64,000 nt of DNA from Mycolicibacterium stellerae (GTDB lineage Bacteria; Actinomycetota; Actinomycetes; Mycobacteriales; Mycobacteriaceae), in NCBI RefSeq assembly GCF_003719305.1, contig NZ_RARC01000005.1, positions 186,001-250,000 of the forward strand, in the 5' to 3' direction. The position numbers were made by a program, and so were the translations under genes. Each line of letters starts with the position of its first letter. The stretch's first letter is position 1. The notes beneath the pieces are model-generated. The model was given only the letters and a program-made list of their open reading frames with translations, was not told the origin of the DNA and did not search any database. Positions 58,959-64,000 of the stretch are shown piece after piece.

Positions 58959-59957
58959 GTGATCTCCTCAGCTGTTGGCGCTGTCGCGCGATGGATCTCC
59001 CCCGTCCTGGCGGTCGCGGCCGTCGCAGGCATCGGTTGTTCTGTCATCACGGTCGACGACGGACCCGCCCCGGCAGTGCGCCTGGCAAGTGACGGGAACC
59101 CGCTGGCCGGATTGCCTTTGTACGTCAACCCATCGTCGAAGGCGCGGGCCGCGGCGGACGGGGTCGATCCACGCAGTCCCGAGTTGGACGCCATCGCCAA
59201 CACGCCGACGGCGTACTGGATGGACAATCTGTCCACTCCCGCCGTGGACGCGAAGTACATCGCCGACGCCCAGGCTGCAGGCACCATGCCGGTGCTGGCG
59301 CTCTACGGCATCCCGCATCGCGACTGCGGGAGCTTCGCCGCAGGCGGGTTCGGGTCGGCCGCGTCCTACAAGGGGTGGATCGACGGCGTCGCAGCGGCCA
59401 TCGGCGGCGGACCCGCGACGGTCATCCTCGAACCGGATGCACTCGCGATGGCCGACTGTCTGTCGGGAGACCAGCGCCAGGAACGCTTCGATTTGATGCG
59501 CTACGCCGTCGACACGCTGACCGCCAACCCGGCCACGGCCGTGTACATCGACGCGGGGCACTCGCGCTGGGTGGGCGCCGAAGACATGGCGGGCAGGCTC
59601 AACGATGTCGGTGTTGGCAAGGCACGGGGCTTCAGCCTCAACACCGCGAACTTCTTCACCACCGAAGAGTCCATGGGGTACGGCGACGCGATTTCGGGAA
59701 TGACCGGCGGTAAGCCGTACGTGATCGACACGTCGCGCAACGGCGCGGGCCCGGCTGACGGCGAGCTGTACTGGTGCAACCCCAGTGGACGGGCGCTGGG
59801 AGCCGCGCCGACGACGGACACCGGCAACGGCAACGTCGACGCCTTCCTGTGGGTCAAACGTCCAGGCGAGTCCGACGGCTCGTGCAACGGCGGCCCCGGC
59901 GCGGGCCGCTTCGTGAACTCCTTCGCCATCGAACTGGCGCGCAACGCCGGCCGGTAG
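58959..59957 (+). CDS. Secreted glycoside hydrolase family 6 (cellulase-like)
   Basis: This 332-aa protein has an N-terminal hydrophobic signal or anchor (ISPVLAVAAVAGIGCSVI) and a GH6 catalytic domain: YWMDNLSTP, ALYGIPHRDCGSFAAGG with the family Asp and disulfide Cys, ATVILEPDALA with the second acidic residue, YIDAGHSRWVG, and CNPSGRALG with LWVKRPGESDG near the end. It resembles the mycobacterial CelA1-type endoglucanase. GTG 58959 is the best start given the signal peptide; the open frame reaches far upstream across the divergent gene. No cellulose-binding module is attached. Confidence 0.87.
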   Translation: MISSAVGAVARWISPVLAVAAVAGIGCSVITVDDGPAPAVRLASDGNPLAGLPLYVNPSSKARAAADGVDPRSPELDAIANTPTAYWMDNLSTPAVDAKYIADAQAAGTMPVLALYGIPHRDCGSFAAGGFGSAASYKGWIDGVAAAIGGGPATVILEPDALAMADCLSGDQRQERFDLMRYAVDTLTANPATAVYIDAGHSRWVGAEDMAGRLNDVGVGKARGFSLNTANFFTTEESMGYGDAISGMTGGKPYVIDTSRNGAGPADGELYWCNPSGRALGAAPTTDTGNGNVDAFLWVKRPGESDGSCNGGPGAGRFVNSFAIELARNAGR

Positions 59958-59992
59958 GAATACGACCCGGCATCTCGACGTTGCGGCCAAGC

Positions 59993-60415
59993 ATGACTGA
60001 GCATGCCGAACTGAGCCCGACCGACTGGGTGCGCGAGCAAACCGAACGAATTCTGGAGCAGGGCACCACCGACGGTGTCGAGATATTGGACCGACCCGTC
60101 GTCCTGTTCACCACCACGGGTGCAAAGTCCGGCAAGAAGCGCTATGTGCCGCTGATGCGCGTTGAGGAGAACGGCCGCTACGCCATGGTCGCCTCCAAGG
60201 GCGGCGACCCGCAGCACCCCTCCTGGTATCACAACGTCCTAGCCCATCCGCGGGTGACCGTGCAGGATGGCGACAAGGTCACCGAACTGACCGCGCGCGA
60301 AGTGGACGGCGCCGAGCGTGCGCATTGGTGGGAGCTGGCGGTGCAGGCCTACCCGCCCTACGCCGACTACCAGACCAAGACCGACCGCCTGATTCCGGTT
60401 TTCGTTCTGGAGTAG
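59993..60415 (+). CDS. Deazaflavin(F420)-dependent nitroreductase-like protein (Ddn family)
   Basis: This 140-aa split-barrel protein has the Ddn-family pattern: LFTTTGAKSGKKRYVPLMRVEENGRYAMVASKGGDPQHPSWYHNVLAHP. These enzymes use F420H2, and in mycobacteria some members reduce menaquinone or activate nitroimidazole drugs. ATG 59993 is the start that gives a normal-length protein; its ribosome-binding site is weak. It lies 35 bases after the GH6 gene and 14 before the next small membrane protein. Confidence 0.9.
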   Translation: MTEHAELSPTDWVREQTERILEQGTTDGVEILDRPVVLFTTTGAKSGKKRYVPLMRVEENGRYAMVASKGGDPQHPSWYHNVLAHPRVTVQDGDKVTELTAREVDGAERAHWWELAVQAYPPYADYQTKTDRLIPVFVLE

Positions 60416-60429
60416 TCAGACTGGACATC

Positions 60430-60804
60430 ATGACGGCATCCACCCGCAAGACATCTGCCCAGGCCCTCTCGACGACGGCCGGAATTGTCACCGCGATCGC
60501 CGGTAGCGCCCTGCTGTACGCCCCAACCCGCCTGGGTCCGCTCATCGGTCTGACGTCGAAACGCGATGCTCAACTTGTGGGAGTTCTCGACCTTGCGCTG
60601 TCGCCGGGTTTGATGTTCGGCCGTCCGCAGTGGCCCTGGCTGGCAGCACGCGCGGTGAGCAACGTAGCGACAGGGGCGTTCACTCTGCGACGCGCCAAGG
60701 ATGGCGCGTCGCGTCGAAACGCGCGCGTCTTCAGCACGCTCCTGGCAGCCGCCACAGTCACCGACCTGCGGGCCGTTCGCGCACTGGCCCGCACAACCGC
60801 GTGA
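60430..60804 (+). CDS. Small membrane-associated hypothetical protein
   Basis: This 124-aa protein has hydrophobic stretches at about residues 14-40 (TTAGIVTAIAGSALLYAP) and 48-62 and a basic C-terminal half (RRAKDGASRRNAR). No family is recognised. It starts at ATG 60430, 14 bases after the Ddn-like gene, and is probably in the same transcript. Confidence 0.65.
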   Translation: MTASTRKTSAQALSTTAGIVTAIAGSALLYAPTRLGPLIGLTSKRDAQLVGVLDLALSPGLMFGRPQWPWLAARAVSNVATGAFTLRRAKDGASRRNARVFSTLLAAATVTDLRAVRALARTTA

Positions 60805-60993
60805 GCACAATGCGCACAAGTGGGCGCTTCGCAGCTTAACCGGGTCGTGCGCACAAGCAACGACACCAGTCCCCGGCCTCCGTAATTTCGACGCCACACC
60901 ACCCATCGGTGGACAACGAAGTACGGAGAGTACGATGCCAATATCATTGCTGCGCAGTAGTTTTCGCGGCGCCAGGTCGAACGCCGGCGCCAA

Positions 60994-61428
60994 ATGACAG
61001 ACCAAGCCCTTCGCGAGTGGAGCACTACCGCTGCCCGGCGAATCATCGGCGTTCTGCTTCTGGTCAGCCCCCTCGAACAGGTCGCCTTCGACATCTACAC
61101 CCCGGCACTGCCCAAGATCGCCGAACAGTTCGCGGCGTCCAACACCCTGGTGCAGAACACCGTGACCGCCTACGTGCTCGGCATGGCTCTTGTGGTGGTA
61201 CCCGCAGGCGCCGCGCTGGCGTTGATCAGCATCGGTGTCCTCGACCCTCTGACCAAGGGTTGGCGATGGGTGTGTTTTCCCGCAACGCTCGCGACGGGGT
61301 TGATGGCCTGGCTGCCCGAACGGTCACAGGCGCCCCTTGGTTGGTTCTACGTCGCGGCGGCGGCTGGCCTGGTCGCGGTGCTGACGGTCGCGGCGAAGCA
61401 CACCTCGCGGGTCGACGCGACGGCATGA
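60994..61428 (+). pseudogene. Internally deleted MFS transporter (Bcr/CflA-like remnant)
   Basis: This 144-aa frame begins like an MFS drug-resistance exporter: LLLVSPLEQVAFDIYTPALPKIAEQFAASN, then VQNTVTAYVLGMAL (helices 1 and 2). The expected loop with the RxGRR motif and the remaining helices of a roughly 400-residue protein are missing; it jumps to three more hydrophobic segments. No frameshift is seen, so the product could still be made, but transport is unlikely. It may alternatively be a small membrane protein that only resembles an MFS start. Confidence 0.55.
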
Positions 61429-61525
61429 CCGACCGCGGATAACCGCTCCCGTGGCCGGTACCGCCGTTGGCTAGTGTTCTGTGGTCGGCCTCAGCGAACA
61501 AGCCGACAGAAAAGTTGAGCACATC

Positions 61526-62551
61526 ATGACGGCAGCAGCAGAAACGTCGCCGCTCCAAGCGCGGGTCGGCCATTGGTACCAGATGGACGGCACCTACCTG
61601 GTCGGCCGGGAGAAGCTGCGCGAGTACGCCCGCGCGGTGCAGGACTACCACCCCGCGCACTGGGACGTCGCCGCCGCGGCCGAGCTGGGCTATTCGGACC
61701 TGGTGGCGCCGCTGACCTTCACGTCGACCCCGGGCATGACCTGCAATCGCCGCATGTTCGAACAGGTGGTCGTCGGCTACGACACCTATATGCAGACCGA
61801 AGAGGTCTTCGAGCAGCACCGCCCGATCGTGGCAGGCGACGAACTGCACATCGATGTCGAGCTGACGTCGGTGCGCAGGATCGCCGGTAGAGACCTGATC
61901 ACCGTGACCAACACCTTCACCGATGCGGCCGGCGAGCGGGTGCACACCCTGCACACCACCGTCGTCGGCCTCACCGCCGAGGACGTCGATCCGGCGATCA
62001 AGACGGCGGTGCAGCACATGATGATGCACGACGTGGACATCTTCGGAATCGGCGAGTCCGAATACCACAAGACGGTGCGTCCCGAGGGCAAGGTTCGGCT
62101 CGCCGAGGGCGGCTCGACCCGCACTCCGGGGACGCCGTCCATCGATGACGTGAAGGTCGGCGACGAGCTACCCGTGCGCCACACCCGACTGTCCCGCGGC
62201 GACCTGGTGAACTATTCCGGCGTGGCGGGCGACGCCAACCCGATTCACTGGGATGAGGCGATCGCCAAGCTGGCCGGGCTGCCCGATGTGATCGCCCACG
62301 GAATGCTCACCATGGGCCTGGGTGCCGGGTTCGCCTCGGCATGGTCGGGTGACCCCGGTGCGGTGACCCGGTATGCGGTGCGGCTGTCTGCGCCCGCGAT
62401 CGTGTCGGCGGCCGAGGGTGCAGACATCGAGTTCACCGGCCGGGTCAAGTCGCTGGACCCGGCGACCCGCACCGGCGTCGTCCTCGTCGCCGCGAAGTCG
62501 GCCGGCCGCAAGATCTTCGGGTTGGCGACGGCCGACGTTCGCTTCCGCTGA
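61526..62551 (+). CDS. Double-hotdog MaoC-like hydratase (fused HadA/HadB-type dehydratase)
   Basis: This 341-aa protein is two hotdog folds in one chain. The N-terminal half (about 1-160) resembles HadA-type subunits (YARAVQDYHPAHWD, DLVAPLTFTSTPG). The C-terminal half (about 190-341) is MaoC-like, with the hydratase motif GDANPIHWDEAIAKLAG and catalytic Asp and His, followed by IAHGMLTMGLG. Such enzymes add or remove water at the 3R position of acyl-CoA or acyl-ACP and serve fatty or mycolic acid metabolism. ATG 61526 was chosen over upstream GTG 61481 because it begins the conserved region. Confidence 0.88.
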   Translation: MTAAAETSPLQARVGHWYQMDGTYLVGREKLREYARAVQDYHPAHWDVAAAAELGYSDLVAPLTFTSTPGMTCNRRMFEQVVVGYDTYMQTEEVFEQHRPIVAGDELHIDVELTSVRRIAGRDLITVTNTFTDAAGERVHTLHTTVVGLTAEDVDPAIKTAVQHMMMHDVDIFGIGESEYHKTVRPEGKVRLAEGGSTRTPGTPSIDDVKVGDELPVRHTRLSRGDLVNYSGVAGDANPIHWDEAIAKLAGLPDVIAHGMLTMGLGAGFASAWSGDPGAVTRYAVRLSAPAIVSAAEGADIEFTGRVKSLDPATRTGVVLVAAKSAGRKIFGLATADVRFR

Positions 62552-62578
62552 CACTTCGGCGAGACTGTTTCGTGGGCC

Positions 62579-63187
62579 TCAGCGGTTCAGCGCTCGACGG
62601 ATCTCGGATTCGGTGGGCGCAGGCGGCGCTTCGACATGCCCGTGGGAGATCACGCCTGCCAGCCACAGCGCGCTCAACCGGGCGCTGGCCCGGGGAGCGT
62701 CATCGACGGTCCGATGGATGAGGCCGGCGTTGGCGATGAGCAGGACGGCGAGGTCGACGGGCGACGCGTCCTTGCGCACCTTGCCGCTGCGCACCGCACG
62801 CCGAAACACCTTTGCGATGGCGCGATAGTGTCGGGCTCGCAGCTGTTCGACGTGTGGTGACAGCGGCCGCAGCGACGCCAACAGATCGGCCAGGCCGCGG
62901 TTCGTCGCCTGCAGCGCGCAGGTGGCCGTGACGCAGTCCCGCAACGCGGTCACCGGATCCTCGGCGTGTACGGCATCCTCGGCGATGGCGCAGTAGCGCT
63001 CGAGATGCCCCGCGTAGACCTCCGACAACAGCAACTCCCGCGTCGGAAAATGCCGGTACAGCGTCGCGTTGCCGATATCGGCGCGGTGCGCTATTTCGTT
63101 CAGCGACACCTGCACACCCTGCTCGGCATACACCGCTTCGGCGGCGGCCAGCGCGGCAGCCCGGTTGCGGCGGGCATCAGCTCGCAC
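62579..63187 (-). CDS. TetR-family transcriptional regulator
   Basis: This 202-aa repressor has the N-terminal helix-turn-helix VSLNEIAHRADIGNATLYRHFP (residues about 28-49) and an all-helical ligand domain with the segment LRPLSPHVEQLRARHYRAI. It is divergent from the quinone-oxidoreductase-like gene, with two palindromes (GGGGA-N4-TCCCC) in the 101-base gap. GTG 63187 is the start. It probably controls itself and the oxidoreductase in response to a small hydrophobic ligand. Confidence 0.88.
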   Translation of the reverse strand: MRADARRNRAAALAAAEAVYAEQGVQVSLNEIAHRADIGNATLYRHFPTRELLLSEVYAGHLERYCAIAEDAVHAEDPVTALRDCVTATCALQATNRGLADLLASLRPLSPHVEQLRARHYRAIAKVFRRAVRSGKVRKDASPVDLAVLLIANAGLIHRTVDDAPRASARLSALWLAGVISHGHVEAPPAPTESEIRRALNR

Positions 63188-63220
63188 GACCAGCCTCCAT
63201 TCTTCGCGGGCGGAATATTC

Positions 63221-63234
63221 GGGGATGGCTCCCC
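63221..63234. promoter_or_regulatory. TetR-type operator, site 1
   Basis: GGGGATGGCTCCCC is a palindrome with half-sites GGGGA and TCCCC, 34 bases from the TetR start. The same half-sites recur at 63258-63271. Confidence 0.7.
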
Positions 63235-63257
63235 GTTTAGTCTACGATCCACCAAGT

Positions 63258-63271
63258 GGGGAGTCATCCCC
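63258..63271. promoter_or_regulatory. TetR-type operator, site 2
   Basis: GGGGAGTCATCCCC has the same half-sites as site 1, centred 37 bp away and just before the AGGAGGT ribosome-binding site of the oxidoreductase gene. Confidence 0.7.
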
Positions 63272-63288
63272 GTATAGGAGGTCCGGTC

Positions 63289-64000
63289 GTGAGAGCAGTA
63301 GTGGTCACTGAGTACGGCGGTCCCGAAGTGCTGCGGCAGATCGAGATCGGCGAGCCCCACGCAGGCCCCGGCCGAGTCCGCATCAGGGTGCATGCCGCCA
63401 CAGTCAACCCCGCCGACGCGCTGCTGCGGATCGGCGACATCGATGGTGCCTTGCGTGCCAGCACGTTGTCGCCGCCCTACCGCCCTGGCATGGAGGTTGC
63501 CGGGATCGTCGACGAAATCGGCCCCGACGCACACACCGACGTCCAGATCGGGGACCGCGTCATGGCGATCGTGATGCCGATCGACGACTCCGGCGGCGCA
63601 TACGCCGAATACGTCGTCGTCAACGCCGACCAGGTCACCCTCGCACCCGCCGGTAGCAGCCACGCGGAGGCGGCCACGTTGCCGATGAACGGGCTCACCG
63701 CCCGCCGGGCGCTCGATGTATTGAAGCTGAGGCCGGGTGAAACCCTCGCGGTCACCGGTGCCGCAGGCGCGGTCGGCGGTTACGTCATACAGCTGGCGAA
63801 GACCGACGGTCTCCGGGTGATCGCCGATGCCGCGCCTGCCGACCAGCAGCTGATCGATATGCTCGGCGCCGATGCGATCGTCGCGCGGGGACGCGGTGTG
63901 GGAGAACGGATTCGGCAGCTCTACCCGGATGGTGTCGCGGCAGTCATCGACGCCGCACTTCAAGGCGACGAGGTGTTGCCCGCGCTGCGTGACAACGGAC
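63289..64000 (+). CDS. Quinone oxidoreductase-like NADP-dependent dehydrogenase (partial, runs off right edge)
   Basis: The 237 visible codons encode a zinc-independent medium-chain dehydrogenase of the quinone oxidoreductase family: [40 protein letters not shown] and the NADPH-binding [16 protein letters not shown]. Zinc-ligand residues are absent. GTG 63289 has a textbook ribosome-binding site AGGAGGT six bases upstream. The gene is divergent from the TetR regulator and lies directly behind two operators, so it is probably induced by a substrate or toxic compound. The C-terminal part lies outside the window. Confidence 0.88.
   Translation, partial: MRAVVVTEYGGPEVLRQIEIGEPHAGPGRVRIRVHAATVNPADALLRIGDIDGALRASTLSPPYRPGMEVAGIVDEIGPDAHTDVQIGDRVMAIVMPIDDSGGAYAEYVVVNADQVTLAPAGSSHAEAATLPMNGLTARRALDVLKLRPGETLAVTGAAGAVGGYVIQLAKTDGLRVIADAAPADQQLIDMLGADAIVARGRGVGERIRQLYPDGVAAVIDAALQGDEVLPALRDNG

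Overview
The window is GC-rich actinobacterial DNA, most likely from a fast-growing mycobacterium (Mycolicibacterium-like). The pointers are an exochelin-type siderophore locus with IdeR-type iron boxes, F420-type (Ddn-like and PPOX) oxidoreductases, a MaoC/HadAB-type double-hotdog hydratase, a mycothiol-isomerase-family protein, a stand-alone LigD-type polymerase and a HelR with a rifamycin-associated element. No rRNA, tRNA, insertion sequence or CRISPR array was recognised, and no stretch longer than about 300 bases lacks a gene.

Region 1 (1-33366) is an iron-controlled siderophore locus. An IdeR box sits between a divergent formyltransferase gene (fxbA, running off the left edge) and a rightward operon: an MbtH-like protein, two ABC half-exporters with complementary broken and intact nucleotide sites, and one giant NRPS gene of 25.7 kb (8567 aa, seven modules, 24 domains). 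Specificity codes read by eye from the adenylation domains give fOH-Orn, beta-Ala, OH-Orn, Thr, OH-Orn, X, X, with epimerases in modules 1, 3 and 4. The first five modules match exochelin MS residue by residue and stereocentre by stereocentre. Modules 6 and 7 are a tandem duplication with one shared, unassigned code, so the product may be a longer, apparently new exochelin. Downstream, two more iron boxes lie between a siderophore-binding lipoprotein gene (leftward) and a rightward operon of panD (makes beta-alanine), an ornithine N5-hydroxylase (makes OH-Orn) and a small secreted cysteine-containing protein. The locus thus encodes its own precursor supply: hydroxylase, then formyltransferase for residue 1, hydroxylase for residues 3 and 5, PanD for residue 2, then NRPS plus MbtH, export by the ABC pair and re-uptake through the lipoprotein.

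Region 2 (33341-47478) is mostly chromosomal housekeeping and accessory genes: a carotenoid oxygenase/amine oxidase pair divergent from a TetR regulator with paired operators; a secreted calcium-repeat protein; a coiled-coil membrane protein; a His-tailed HTH protein; an ECF sigma factor fused to an anti-sigma-like zinc finger, membrane segment and Pro-rich tail; an MDMPI-family protein; an EamA transporter; a LigD-type polymerase; a membrane metallophosphoesterase; and two lipoproteins.

Region 3 (47676-50020) is a compact three-gene operon: an 80-aa peptide with three near-identical repeats, a JmjC/cupin oxygenase and a thioredoxin-like [2Fe-2S] 'sucrase ferredoxin'. It has the layout of an uncharacterised peptide-modification (RiPP-like) system. 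Next comes helR, preceded by an 18/19 match to the rifamycin-associated element.

Region 4 (52372-64000) holds a PPOX-type F420 enzyme behind a MerR-type promoter with a 19-bp spacer and a leaderless start, a TenA-Nudix operon, an ECF42 sigma factor with its YCII partner, an alpha/beta hydrolase, a second metallophosphoesterase, a GH6 glycosidase, a Ddn-like oxidoreductase, a truncated MFS transporter, a double-hotdog hydratase, and a TetR regulator divergent from a quinone-oxidoreductase-like gene that runs off the right edge.
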